A stretch of 64,000 nucleotides of DNA from Clostridium sp. CF012 (GCF_018861755.1 NZ_JAHLEF010000006.1:62001-126000); one strand, 5' to 3'; shown: positions 45,597-54,112, numbered from the stretch's first letter. Translations and numbers: made by a program. The notes: generated from the letters alone by a model not told the origin.

Positions 45597-46112
45597 ATGG
45601 ACATAAAGAAATTAAGCACTGTAATATGTAATTCCAGTCCTATTATTGGTTTATCTGGAATAGGTAAATTAGATTTACTCTGGGTTATTTTTGAAGAAGT
45701 ACTTATTCCAGAAGCAGTTTATAATGAGGTTGTTAAAAGTCAAAAGAATAAAAGAATTGGAACAGAAGAATTACATGATGCCATAGAAAAAGGGTTCATT
45801 AAAATTTATCATGTAAAAGACGAATTATTTGTAAATAGGTTTATGGGGAAATTACATAGAGGTGAATTAGAAGTAATAGCAGGAGCTAAAGAACTAAATT
45901 TAGATTACTTATTAATTGATGAGAAATCAGCAAGAAGTTTAGCAGAAGCTTTAATGTTAGAACCTACAGGACTTTTAGGTATTTTGAAATTCGCTAAATT
46001 ATCTGGTGCAATTTTAACGTTAAAACCATATTTAGATAGGTTAATAGAAAATAATTATAGAATTTCTAAAAAATTATACAATGTCATCTTATTGGATGCC
46101 GGAGAAATATGA
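45597..46112 (+). CDS. DUF3368 PIN-like protein, probable toxin
   Basis: A 171-residue protein of DUF3368 (PF11848), a PIN-like RNase family. It has VICNSSPIIGLSGIGKLDLL (the usual D-x-S-P motif appears here as NSSP), PEAVYNEVV, GELEVIAGAKELNLDYLLID with the acidic Glu and Asp, and ARSLAEALMLEPTGLLGIL. It probably acts as an RNase toxin neutralised by the UPF0175 protein. The first acidic residue of the PIN site is Asn here, as in many DUF3368 proteins, so activity is uncertain. Confidence 0.87.
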   Translation: MDIKKLSTVICNSSPIIGLSGIGKLDLLWVIFEEVLIPEAVYNEVVKSQKNKRIGTEELHDAIEKGFIKIYHVKDELFVNRFMGKLHRGELEVIAGAKELNLDYLLIDEKSARSLAEALMLEPTGLLGILKFAKLSGAILTLKPYLDRLIENNYRISKKLYNVILLDAGEI

Positions 46113-46215
46113 ACATAGATTTTTCACCTCGTTTCCAATATCTTCAAATAGAGATTTAGTCATTAACCAGATATTTCAAATAAAATGAATTCAAGTAATA
46201 TTATATATAAAAGAA

Positions 46216-46422
46216 CAAAAGAGCTGCAAGCTAAATTCACCTGCAGCTCTTTATTTTATAATATGTTATTTATATAAATCACTATAAATTATCTTAAATA
46301 CCTCCAAAGCTTCTTCAATCTTATCTTGCAATAGGTATTTTTTATTTTCTAATTCCCCTTTACCGACCTCGGTGATTTTATAAATTTTCTGTGCTTTCTT
46401 CGCGCTACTCCATTCACCAACC
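46216..46422 (-). repeat. 207-bp direct repeat, parent copy (padR 3' end)
   Basis: Parent of the 44911-45117 copy. It includes the padR stop codon and the hairpin terminator. Confidence 0.85.
46218..46252. terminator. Bidirectional terminator between the DUF3368 and padR genes
   Basis: A perfect 11-bp stem AAAGAGCTGCA / TGCAGCTCTTT with a 13-nt loop. T-rich tails on both strands suit the convergent genes on either side. Confidence 0.75.
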
Positions 46423-46721
46423 ACCAATTTTTCCTTTTCTAATCTTTTTAAAAGAGGATATATTCCGCCTGTACTTGGAACCCAAAGATTCTTTGTTCTT
46501 TCGCCAATTTTATGAGATATATCATTTCCATTAGTCTCGCCTAAACTTAGAATAAATAATACGTACAGTGGTAGTAATCCTTTTGTGAATACTTGCCCCA
46601 CCGCTTCTTTTTCCTTTTGAACTTTTCGAAGTTCTAAAAGTTTTTTCTTATATTCTTCATAAAGTCTTTTTTCTTCAGCCCTAATGTTTATCTCACTTTC
46701 TTTAATCTCTATATTAGCCAT
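46266..46721 (-). CDS. PadR family transcriptional regulator
   Basis: A 151-residue protein. A charged helical N-terminal extension (1-42) precedes a PadR winged helix: LLPLYVLFILSLGETNGNDI, WVPSTGGIYPLLKRLEKEKL (the recognition helix and wing lead), then KIYKITEVGKGELENKK. The C-terminal helix serves dimerisation. It follows degV by 6 nt in one operon. A palindrome overlapping the degV promoter is a likely autoregulatory operator. Its 3' end has been duplicated 1.3 kb away. Confidence 0.92.
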   Translation of the reverse strand: MANIEIKESEINIRAEEKRLYEEYKKKLLELRKVQKEKEAVGQVFTKGLLPLYVLFILSLGETNGNDISHKIGERTKNLWVPSTGGIYPLLKRLEKEKLVVGEWSSAKKAQKIYKITEVGKGELENKKYLLQDKIEEALEVFKIIYSDLYK

Positions 46722-46727
46722 CTATAT

Positions 46728-47576
46728 TTAAGGTTCCTCTATACATACCATTCCTACTAAACCTGGTCCACTATGAACTCCTGATACAGGGCTTATATAT
46801 CCAGCAAATTCTATAGAAATAACGTTTGGATGAGGACGTATACTCTCCATTACTTTTTTAGACTCTTCTTCTGCCTCACCGTGAACTATATAAACTTTAC
46901 ATCTTTTTTTATCCAAAATATTATTTGTAAGTTCAACAAGCTTATTAAGAGATTGCTTTCTACCTCTTACCTTTTCACAGGTAATATACTTACCATCAGT
47001 ATCAATGGCTATTATAGGTTTGATGTTCAAAAGCTCTGCTATAGTTCCTGAAACTTTTCCTATTCTTCCACCTCTTTTTAAATACTCTAAAGTACCTACT
47101 ACAAAATATAGATGAATTCTCTTTTTAATAGATGGGATAGCTTCAACAACTTCTTCAAAGCTCTTTCCTTCTTCTATAAGCCTTCCACATTCTGTTACTA
47201 TTAATCCTTCACCAAGGGCAATGGATTGTGAATCACATAAGTGAGTAATAATACTCGGATGATTTTCACTTGTAAGTTTTATAGCATTAAATATCCCTGA
47301 TAACCCAGTGGATAGTGTTATTGTTATAGCATGCGTGTATCCATCTTCTTCTAATTTTAAAAATAGCTCCTCCATGTCCTTCATTGATGGCAATGAGGAT
47401 GTAGGTACTTCTTTTTCCATATTTCTATAAACCTCTTGTGATGTAATATCTACATTATCTAAATATTCTCTATCAGAATAGATAATCCTAAAGGGTAATA
47501 CATTAATATTATATTTCTCTATGACTTCTCTACTTAAATCACTTGTAGTGTCTGTAATCAAAGCTATTTTATTCAA
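46728..47576 (-). CDS. DegV family fatty-acid-binding protein
   Basis: A 282-residue DegV protein. It has the N-terminal IALITDTTSDLSREVIEKY, then VPTSSLPSMKDM, ITLSTGLSGIFNAIKL with lipid-contacting Ser and Thr, and the C-terminal YISPVSGVHSGPGLVGM. FakB-type members present fatty acids to the kinase FakA for phospholipid synthesis, but no fakA-like gene is in the window. The start is TTG 47576, with AGGAGG 7 nt upstream. Confidence 0.93.
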   Translation of the reverse strand: MNKIALITDTTSDLSREVIEKYNINVLPFRIIYSDREYLDNVDITSQEVYRNMEKEVPTSSLPSMKDMEELFLKLEEDGYTHAITITLSTGLSGIFNAIKLTSENHPSIITHLCDSQSIALGEGLIVTECGRLIEEGKSFEEVVEAIPSIKKRIHLYFVVGTLEYLKRGGRIGKVSGTIAELLNIKPIIAIDTDGKYITCEKVRGRKQSLNKLVELTNNILDKKRCKVYIVHGEAEEESKKVMESIRPHPNVISIEFAGYISPVSGVHSGPGLVGMVCIEEP

Positions 47577-47607
47577 ATTAACTCCTCCTATATCGCATTA
47601 TATTGTC

Positions 47608-47636
47608 ATTATATCACTATTGATTATATGTATCAA
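47608..47636 (-). promoter_or_regulatory. Sigma-A promoter of degV-padR
   Basis: On the minus strand TTGATA (47631-47636), a 17-nt spacer and TATAAT (47608-47613). The start codon follows about 30 nt downstream. Confidence 0.75.
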
Positions 47637-47649
47637 TAGTGATACATAT
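47626..47649. promoter_or_regulatory. Probable PadR operator
   Basis: A perfect inverted repeat ATATGTATCA-ATAG-TGATACATAT overlapping the -35 box. PadR sites typically carry an ATGT...ACAT dyad, which is present. A second 12-bp dyad, ATCACTATTGAT/ATCAATAGTGAT, overlaps it (47613-47643). Binding would block the promoter. Confidence 0.6.
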
Positions 47650-47699
47650 GAAAAAAGATTTTCTTATGGTTTGTGGGTGGGTGGGAGCGAGAGAGAGGT

Positions 47700-47714
47700 G
47701 GGGACGGTTAACAA
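47700..47714 (+). repeat. REP-like motif 1
   Basis: GGGGACGGTTAACAA, one of fourteen copies scattered over 47.7-59.9 kb around the RAYT-type transposase. A purine-rich GTGGG/GAGA tract precedes it. Confidence 0.8.
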
Positions 47715-47769
47715 TTAATTCAACTATATACGCAAATTTTATGCGCCAGTTAAATCTACAAATAGCACA

Positions 47770-47814
47770 TAAAAATAACCCACTTTAGCATCTATAACTC
47801 TAAAGTGGGTTATT
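47770..47814 (-). terminator. Terminator of the DUF1450 gene
   Basis: A perfect 15-bp stem AATAACCCACTTTAG with an 11-nt loop (47774-47814), followed on the minus strand by TTTTTATG. Confidence 0.8.
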
Positions 47815-47825
47815 AAAAGAAAATC

Positions 47826-48044
47826 CTATTCTAACTCCATATACTCTCCTATAATATCTAATAAATCTTCACAATCTTCTGCCTCAATTAATTTCCCGTT
47901 TATCCTAGCAATTAAAGTATTTCCGCATTTATCACAGGCCCCTATACATTTATTTATACTAACTGTACATTCTGGGTACTGATTTCTAACGGCTTCAATA
48001 ACCTCTTCTATTCCTTCATTGTGCTTACAAAAACTAATCTTCAT
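47826..48044 (-). CDS. DUF1450 protein (YuzB-like)
   Basis: A 72-residue protein of DUF1450 (PF07293). It has CKHNEGIEEV at the N-terminus and a Cys cluster (CIGACDKCGNT) that resembles a ferredoxin- or thioredoxin-like metal site. It has a monocistronic layout with its own terminator and a REP-like motif upstream. Function is unknown. A small iron-sulphur or redox protein is plausible from the four Cys residues (6, 25, 34, 38, 41 region), but no experiment is known to me. Confidence 0.85.
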   Translation of the reverse strand: MKISFCKHNEGIEEVIEAVRNQYPECTVSINKCIGACDKCGNTLIARINGKLIEAEDCEDLLDIIGEYMELE

Positions 48045-48135
48045 TTGTTCAATCTCCCTCTGCCTGTTATACTAGCTCTAATTATTATCTTCTAAGGTAT
48101 TGTACCAAACAATTTGAATAAAAGGAATAAGTGTT

Positions 48136-48150
48136 GGGGACAGTTAACAA
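48136..48150 (+). repeat. REP-like motif 2
   Basis: GGGGACAGTTAACAA in the gap between the cobB and DUF1450 genes, 59 nt past the end of cobB. Confidence 0.8.
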
Positions 48151-48208
48151 CTAATTTAAGTATTCCTATTCAACTTCTTGTGAAACTATAATTAATTCAC
48201 TACTGCCA

Positions 48209-49549
48209 CTATTTAGATATCTCCCTAAACCATTGTAAATTTCCAAAAAAGTGTACATGTCCATATGCTGCTATAGTGTTTTTTAGAATATATCCACATT
48301 TCCAATTCTTCAGGTTTCCATCATATACCTGTTTAGAAAGTTTAAATACCTTTTCTTCCTCGAGCTCAACAATGGATTTATGAAACTCATGACAGTTTAT
48401 ACTCATGTTTTTGGATAGAATATTATTTTCTACCTCTACCTTGATTTCTGCATATCCAAAATTCTGAAGTGTTTTTGTTAAGGTATAATATCCATTAAAA
48501 AAGCCAACTGAATTATGTGATATTTGTTCTTCCTCTCTGAGATTTTCTCCTTGAGGTTTTTCTCCCTGCGTGAGGTACATTAATCCTCCACATTCCGCAT
48601 AACAACGTAGTCCATTGTTGAGCGCTCTTTTTATACTATCCAGCATAGATGTGTTTTGGGACAACTCCTTTATAAATACCTCAGGGTATCCTCCGCCTAT
48701 ATAAAGGAAATCAATATTACTTGGCAGCGATCTATCCTCAAGTGGACTAAAGTATATTACTTCTCCCAGTTCCTCTAAAAGCTCTAAATTTTCTTTATAA
48801 TAAAAACTAAAGGCTTTATCATAGGCCACAGCTATTTTTTTTCCCTTATTCTCCACATGAAAATTATCTACATACTTTTCACTTTCTTTAAATCCATCTA
48901 ACAATAAATCCATATCCAAATGCTTTTCTAATAACTGGGCACATATTTCAATTTTTTCTTCTAAATCCTCTACTTCACTGCTTTGAATTAACCCTAAATG
49001 CCTACTTTTTAAGTCTAATCTCTCATCTCTCGGAAGATAACCTAATACCTTCAAATTACAGTTTTCATTAATAGCAGCTTTAAGTAAATTAAAATAACCT
49101 TCTGTTATATTGTTTAGTATTACGCCCTTTATATTAGCAGCTTTAAAATTCACTATTCCATTTATTTCTGCGCAAAGAGTTGCTACCTGAGCCTTTGGTG
49201 ACAATACAAGTATAATAGGCAAGTCTAAAACCTTTGATATGTGATAAGTAGAATAGGATGTATCTATACCTTTTCCATCATACAAACCCATAACGCCTTC
49301 AACTACACCTAAGTCCCCCTCTCCTCTAGAAAAGCTAGCCTTAACTCCCGCATCACCCATAAGATATAAATCTAAATTTCTCGAAGCACTACCCGTTATC
49401 TTTGTATGAAAAGCTGGGTCTATATAATCAGGCCCTACTTTATATCCTTGTACCTTAAATCCTCTATTTTTTAGTGCTTTCATAATTCCCAGCGTCACTG
49501 TGGTTTTACCTCCACCACTGCAATTTGAAGCTATAACTATACTCTTCAT
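48209..49549 (-). CDS. cobB: Cobyrinate a,c-diamide synthase
   Basis: A 446-residue glutamine-dependent amidotransferase, which amidates the a and c side chains of cobyrinate (CobB/CbiA). It has an N-terminal ATP-binding domain with SNCSGGGKTTVTLG, then YKVGPDYIDPAFH and GVMGLYDG. The C-terminal glutaminase domain shows FLYIGGGYPE and the nucleophile Cys in YAECGGLMYLTQG. ATG 49549 is preferred because the P-loop protein begins MKSIVIA. An ATG five codons upstream has AAGG directly abutting it and is less likely. It is the second gene of the riboswitch-led cobD-cobB unit. Confidence 0.93.
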   Translation of the reverse strand: MKSIVIASNCSGGGKTTVTLGIMKALKNRGFKVQGYKVGPDYIDPAFHTKITGSASRNLDLYLMGDAGVKASFSRGEGDLGVVEGVMGLYDGKGIDTSYSTYHISKVLDLPIILVLSPKAQVATLCAEINGIVNFKAANIKGVILNNITEGYFNLLKAAINENCNLKVLGYLPRDERLDLKSRHLGLIQSSEVEDLEEKIEICAQLLEKHLDMDLLLDGFKESEKYVDNFHVENKGKKIAVAYDKAFSFYYKENLELLEELGEVIYFSPLEDRSLPSNIDFLYIGGGYPEVFIKELSQNTSMLDSIKRALNNGLRCYAECGGLMYLTQGEKPQGENLREEEQISHNSVGFFNGYYTLTKTLQNFGYAEIKVEVENNILSKNMSINCHEFHKSIVELEEEKVFKLSKQVYDGNLKNWKCGYILKNTIAAYGHVHFFGNLQWFREISK

Positions 49550-49580
49550 TTTTACTACCCACATCCTTTAGTTCAAATAA

Positions 49581-49627
49581 TTGTTACCTGTCCCCGTGTT
49601 TCAGCAGCAGTAAATGTTACCTGTCCC
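49581..49627 (-). repeat. REP-like motifs 3 and 4 (diverged pair)
   Basis: Reverse complements GGGGACAGGTAACAA (49581-49595) and GGGACAGGTAACA (49615-49627) in the cobD-cobB gap. They differ from the main consensus at AGGTAAC versus CGGTTAAC, so they form a sub-family. Confidence 0.65.
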
Positions 49628-49634
49628 TACTTAA

Positions 49635-50747
49635 TTAAACTTTATTTCTTAAACTTTCTAGCATTGCTATCAGTTTTTCATTACTACGCCTATCCTTAAT
49701 AGCCAGCCTTATATACTGTTTATCAAGCCCTCTAAAGTTATCTGCTTTTCTTATGACAAAGCCTTGCTCTAGGCAAATCTTATATAACTCCTCTGAGTCT
49801 AGTCCACTTTCAAAGGCTAGTCCTTTTAACTTGCAAAGCACATAATTTCCATGGGTTAAAAATACTTTTTCTATAAAACAAATACTTTTCAATGCTTTTA
49901 GGAACCTAGGTCTTTCATCTCTTATCCACTCTTTGCTTCTTTCAATGTATTCACTATCCTTTAATACATGATGTGCTGCAACTTCTGCAAAGCAATTTAT
50001 GTTCCAAGGGTTTTGTTTCTCTTTAATATTTTTTATTAAAGCGGCATTACTACTTATTCCATACCCAAACCTTATACCGGGCATTGCAAAAAATTTGGTT
50101 AAAGCTCTTATTATAAATAGGCACTTGTACTTTTTAACCTCCTCTACAAAACTGTCCTGCGAGTCTCCCGTAAATTCAATAAAAGCCTCATCTATTATTA
50201 TAACTTTATTATTACTCTCACAATATTCAAGAATTTTTTGAAACTCTCCTCTATCAATGATATTGCCATTAGGATTATTGGGATTACCTAAAACCATGGC
50301 TTCTACCTTTTGTAATTTATTTAAAATATCTCCATAATCATAGGAAAGTTGAGCATATTCATTCTTTAATGTGTCCTTGTAATTAAGATCCTCTTTCAAG
50401 TATGAATACTCTATATCACACCCCCATTTTTTAGCATCAATTTCATACTCTACAAAAGATGGCACAACAATCAGTAAACTTTTATGACAAGCTATGACTA
50501 AGTCAATTATTTCTGCAGCTCCATTACCTAAAACAAAATACTCTGAGCTGCAATCAATGTATTCTTTCAAACCTTTTAAAACACCCCTATATTGAATATC
50601 TGGATATCTCGTCAAAGCAATTACTGCTTCATTAATGTTATCAATGAAGCTTTTAGGAACCCCTAATGGATTTATATTAGAACTATAATCTACTAACTCT
50701 CGTCCCTTAAGTAATCCATCAGTATAAACATCTCCACCATGTATCAT
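49635..50747 (-). CDS. cobD: Threonine-phosphate decarboxylase (CobD), HisC-like fold
   Basis: A 370-residue PLP enzyme that makes (R)-1-aminopropan-2-ol phosphate, the linker of the nucleotide loop. It begins MIHGGDVYTDG and has YSSNINPLGVP (21-31), typical of CobD, GNPNNPNG near 154, and the PLP Lys218 in RALTKFFAMPGIRFGYG. A histidinol-phosphate aminotransferase would be the alternative, but the cobalamin riboswitch in front and cobB behind decide for CobD. GGGAAGG lies before the ATG. Confidence 0.9.
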   Translation of the reverse strand: MIHGGDVYTDGLLKGRELVDYSSNINPLGVPKSFIDNINEAVIALTRYPDIQYRGVLKGLKEYIDCSSEYFVLGNGAAEIIDLVIACHKSLLIVVPSFVEYEIDAKKWGCDIEYSYLKEDLNYKDTLKNEYAQLSYDYGDILNKLQKVEAMVLGNPNNPNGNIIDRGEFQKILEYCESNNKVIIIDEAFIEFTGDSQDSFVEEVKKYKCLFIIRALTKFFAMPGIRFGYGISSNAALIKNIKEKQNPWNINCFAEVAAHHVLKDSEYIERSKEWIRDERPRFLKALKSICFIEKVFLTHGNYVLCKLKGLAFESGLDSEELYKICLEQGFVIRKADNFRGLDKQYIRLAIKDRRSNEKLIAMLESLRNKV

Positions 50748-50810
50748 TAAATACCTTCCCTTCTAACTTTTCAGAAGTCCCCGGGCTCCCTTTATCTACT
50801 ATATTTTTAA

Positions 50811-50852
50811 AGCACAAAAAAAGTAGTAAGCTTAAGATAGCGACTACTTTTT
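50811..50852 (-). terminator. Riboswitch-controlled terminator ahead of cobD
   Basis: On the minus strand AAAAAGTAGT and ACTACTTTTT form a 10-bp stem (50818-50852) followed by a T run (50811-50820), between the cobalamin aptamer and the cobD start. It implies transcriptional attenuation when adenosylcobalamin binds. Confidence 0.8.
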
Positions 50853-50909
50853 AATTAATCCATATTTAAATTAACTATATTAAAAAGCTATTTCCCTCCG
50901 AAATCTTTG

Positions 50910-51045
50910 TTAACATCATTTAGGCAGGTCTCCTGGCTTTTGAAGAGTTATCCTCAATTACAGTAGCGGGGGCTGCTGCGGATTTAAACCGCATTCCCTT
51001 TTCACCTATTAAAAGGCACCTAAAATTCTATTCTATTTTAGCTAT
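50910..51045 (-). promoter_or_regulatory. Cobalamin riboswitch
   Basis: The minus strand carries the conserved series AGGTGCC (51015-51021), AAGGGAATGCGG, CCCCGCTACTGTAA (the B12-box-region core), GAGGATAA and GCCAGGAGACCTGCC (ending 50923). It precedes a terminator and cobD. The ligand should be adenosylcobalamin or a relative. The 5' boundary is approximate. Confidence 0.93.
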
Positions 51046-51079
51046 AGTTTATTATAATTAAGCCATACTGTCAATCTGA

Positions 51080-51277
51080 ATCTCACATGACTGAAGTCAC
51101 GTGGTTCTTATCTCTTTAAACTTCCATAATACTCTCATTTATAGGAATTGTATTTCTTCTATATCTTACAATATATTATGACTCATCTAATTATAATAAG
51201 ACTTTTACTACCAAAGACTACATTTAGCCCATTAACGATAGCATAATGGCTCGGTTCAAAACCATATTTATTTATAT
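51080..51277 (-). ncRNA. Candidate omega-RNA region of the TnpB element
   Basis: The roughly 200 nt between the tnpB stop (51278) and the right-end hairpin (51084-51103) have no ORF. TnpB guide RNAs usually overlap the 3' end of tnpB and run to the right end, with the guide taken from flanking DNA. By that rule the RNA would end near 51080 and read flanking sequence beyond it. This is inferred from position only. Confidence 0.4.
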
Positions 51278-52828
51278 TTATACACCCATACTGGCTATTA
51301 ATTTATTACCACTTTCTTTTAATGTTCTAAGTCTATTTATTTCTCTATCATGTAATTGCTTGAAATTATCATAACTCCCAAAACATAATTTCCTATTAAT
51401 GCTTTCTAAATCATTGCTGACATTCATTATTAAAAATGCAGAGTAACAGTCTCTTTGAATTCCAGTAGAAACATCCCATCTATCCTTCAATTCTTTTTTT
51501 ATGTATTCATCAGTAAAATGATTATACATACTGGCCTTCACTTTATGTGTATTTATTTTTAATATTTCCAGTTCATTATATTTAAGTTTTCTATTAATTA
51601 TCTCTATTAATTTAGAAGGTGCCTTATTTTCTAAAGACTTCCCAAATCTTTTTTTCTTATTAAACTTACCAGTCCTCGCATTAATTGTGTTTTTTTTACT
51701 TCTTTTTTGCAATCCTTTATAACTCATTGTTTCAACTAGGATTCTATCACCTAATGAAATTATATAATTTGCTAACTTTTCATGAGATTGTTTTCTAATA
51801 TCAGTTTGTTTCCTCTGAATATCACTTAATTCCATTTGAGTTCTAATATATTTATTAGACTTAACCCATGTTAATTTCTCTTTCTTTTTATTAATCATAA
51901 TACCAAATTTGATAGTTCCATCATTATTATAATTATTAGGATTATTAACACGTCTTTGTCTATCTAATTTTCTTGACAATTTAGTTTTTATACCCTGAAT
52001 ATTATTAATTTCAGGACATAATTCTAATAATTTAACATCATACTTACTAGATATTGCAATTGTTTGAGTTCCTATATCTATTCCAACATTACCACGTCCA
52101 ACACTTCTTTTTATATCACCAGTTTCTTTATTATACTTTACTGGTGGTATACCTTCCATTATTAATTGCACATAGTACTTATACTTACCATTAGCAAATT
52201 TTCCCAATAATCTACAATATTTAATTTTATCTTGAATAGCTTTTTGAGCATAAAAATCATTAGATTTTATAATTACTGGAATCTTTAATCCGTTCCATTT
52301 AATAATTCCGTCTCTATAAGTTATCCCACTTTTATTCCATTTACCTTCAACACTTTTTAATTCATCATATCTAATAAAATTAACCTTTTGCGCATCCTTA
52401 AATATTAATTTTTCTAAAGCTTTCCACGCCCTACTTGCTAATGCTTGAGCAGATTTATTATCTATATTTTTATTAAACGGTTTATACATTGGTGTCATTT
52501 TATTTATAAGTGAATATTCATTAATGCCATATTCTCCTAATAAATCAGTTAACTCTTTGTATTTTTCTTTTCTTAGTTCATCATTTATTTTAGATTTTTT
52601 ACTCTCTTCATCTTTAAAATATAATTTATTGATTTCTACTAATTCTTTTCTTAGTTTTTTGTATACCTTTAATTCGCTTAAAGCATTAAATTTCTTTAAC
52701 CCTAGTCCTAAAATAGCATTGTAAAGTTTTCTACATATTTCAAATCTTTTATTTAAGATTATCTCCTCTCTATTATTTGTATCTAAACTAAGAGTTAAAA
52801 CATAATTAGGAGTTGTTTTTTTTGCCAA
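51278..52828 (-). CDS. tnpB: TnpB-like RNA-guided nuclease/transposase protein, no zinc finger
   Basis: A 516-residue OrfB_IS605-like protein. The RuvC triad appears intact: Asp251 in GNVGIDIGTQTIAIS, Glu366 in ILVETMSYKG and Asp460 in IQRDCYSAFLIMN. The CxxC...CxxC zinc ribbon normally found between the second and third RuvC motifs is absent; the only Cys residues are 32, 205, 271, 461 and 482. It is longer than typical TnpB (about 370-420) because of an N-terminal charged insertion (60-100) and a C-terminal tail to SMGV. This long form occurs in clostridia. It probably cleaves DNA guided by an RNA from its 3' end, but that is untested for this subfamily. AGCGAGGTGA precedes the start. Confidence 0.85.
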   Translation of the reverse strand: MAKKTTPNYVLTLSLDTNNREEIILNKRFEICRKLYNAILGLGLKKFNALSELKVYKKLRKELVEINKLYFKDEESKKSKINDELRKEKYKELTDLLGEYGINEYSLINKMTPMYKPFNKNIDNKSAQALASRAWKALEKLIFKDAQKVNFIRYDELKSVEGKWNKSGITYRDGIIKWNGLKIPVIIKSNDFYAQKAIQDKIKYCRLLGKFANGKYKYYVQLIMEGIPPVKYNKETGDIKRSVGRGNVGIDIGTQTIAISSKYDVKLLELCPEINNIQGIKTKLSRKLDRQRRVNNPNNYNNDGTIKFGIMINKKKEKLTWVKSNKYIRTQMELSDIQRKQTDIRKQSHEKLANYIISLGDRILVETMSYKGLQKRSKKNTINARTGKFNKKKRFGKSLENKAPSKLIEIINRKLKYNELEILKINTHKVKASMYNHFTDEYIKKELKDRWDVSTGIQRDCYSAFLIMNVSNDLESINRKLCFGSYDNFKQLHDREINRLRTLKESGNKLIASMGV

Positions 52829-53015
52829 TGAATATTCACCTCGCTTTCTACCATTATTATGTCCTACATATGCATTTATTATAGCAAAAATAATTCGAAC
52901 TTATATTCTATTTGTAAATTGTGAAAATATTTTTACTATCGTAAAGAACCACTAACTCACGACTGAAGTCACGAGTGTGCGTGCTTCAGTTATCAATAAA
53001 TCCTTGAAAATCTTT

Positions 53016-53052
53016 GGGGACGGTTAAGAAAATCTTTGGGGACGGTTAACAA
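53016..53052 (+). repeat. REP-like motifs 5 and 6
   Basis: GGGGACGGTTAAGAA (53016-53030) and GGGGACGGTTAACAA (53038-53052), in a 22-bp tandem repeat aaaatctttggggacggtta, just upstream of the transposase gene. Confidence 0.85.
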
Positions 53053-53125
53053 CTTTTTAAACTATGTTTATTTTCACCAGATAAAGGCAATAATATAAAA
53101 AAAATTGTTTGGAGTGGTGATTTTT

Positions 53126-54049
53126 ATGGCAAGAAAGGCAAGATTAAAATCAGATGACGCTATATATCATATTATGTGTAAAAGTATCAGTGAAGTAGAT
53201 TTATTCAGGGATGATGAGGATAAGAAAAAGTATTTATCCCTTGTAAAGAAATATAAAGATCTCTATCATGTTAAAATTTACGGGTACTGTCTTATGGATA
53301 ACCATTCACATCTATTGGTCGATGCTAATGGTGCAGATATATCCAGAGTCATGCATGGAATAAATTTTTCTTATGCGATGTACTTTAATAAGAAGTATAA
53401 ACGTGATGGCCACCTTTTTAAAGACAGGTTCAAAAGCATAATAGTTGATAATGATAGATATTTGAGGACTGTATCCCTATATATACATAATAATCCTACA
53501 GATATAAGTAAATTTAAAGATTGCCCTGAAAAATATGCCTTTTCGAGTTTAGGAATTTATGTAGGAAAAACGCGCGATCATTTCAATATAGTTGATTACG
53601 GATTTATCATTAGCTTTTTTGGCAATAACCTTGAATCCGCAAGGAAACATTATTATAGCCTTGTTTTTGGATGCACCAACGAAAAATTAAAAGAAGAATT
53701 TGAATTTAAAGTTGAAAAGACAAAGTATAGCAGTGAACGGAAAATACTTGTAAGAAATTTTAAGTCTGAAGAAATAATGGAATTTATAGCAAATAAAATG
53801 AATATATCAAAGCTTCAACTTCATATGAAGTACAGTAGAAAGCTTGTAGAAGCAAGAGCATTAACAGTTGTTTTAATGAGGAGTATCTGCAATTTTAAAT
53901 CAAGCGATATATCCAGGGTGCTTGGAAACATTACACCGGCTAGGGTCTCAAAATTAAGCACTATTGGTATAGATTTAATTGGTACTGACAAAAAATACGA
54001 GGATATCATTGAGGAATTTATTAAATGTCATTTCAATACAAGCGTCTAA
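53126..54049 (+). CDS. REP-associated tyrosine transposase (RAYT), Y1/HUH family
   Basis: A 307-residue protein. The Y1 domain (PF01797-like) has the HUH motif His60-Ser-His62 in CLMDNHSHLLVD, GHLFKDRFKS near 95-104, and the likely catalytic Tyr119 in SLYIHNNP. Residues about 180-307 form a helical domain with a DnaA-like HTH (CNFKSSDISRVLGNITPARV). RAYTs nick and rejoin REP sequences as single strands. The ATG at 53126 is chosen (GGTGAT 5 nt, GGAG 11 nt upstream) over TTG 53105. It is complete and apparently functional. Confidence 0.88.
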   Translation: MARKARLKSDDAIYHIMCKSISEVDLFRDDEDKKKYLSLVKKYKDLYHVKIYGYCLMDNHSHLLVDANGADISRVMHGINFSYAMYFNKKYKRDGHLFKDRFKSIIVDNDRYLRTVSLYIHNNPTDISKFKDCPEKYAFSSLGIYVGKTRDHFNIVDYGFIISFFGNNLESARKHYYSLVFGCTNEKLKEEFEFKVEKTKYSSERKILVRNFKSEEIMEFIANKMNISKLQLHMKYSRKLVEARALTVVLMRSICNFKSSDISRVLGNITPARVSKLSTIGIDLIGTDKKYEDIIEEFIKCHFNTSV

Positions 54050-54112
54050 AAATATAATATCTTACTATGCTATACCATAAAAATGATGAAAATGAATACT
54101 GAAAATATCATT

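Larger units (their letters stand above)
51080..52980 (-). mobile_element. IS200/IS605-type element carrying tnpB only
   Basis: Both ends carry imperfect hairpins sharing GTGACTTCAGTC: the right end at 51084-51103 (9-bp stem) and the left end at 52956-52975 (9-bp stem with two wobbles). GTGGTTCTT and AAGAACCAC lie next to them. No tnpA is inside, so movement would need a Y1 transposase in trans. It lies between the cob riboswitch and the RAYT unit. Confidence 0.75.
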
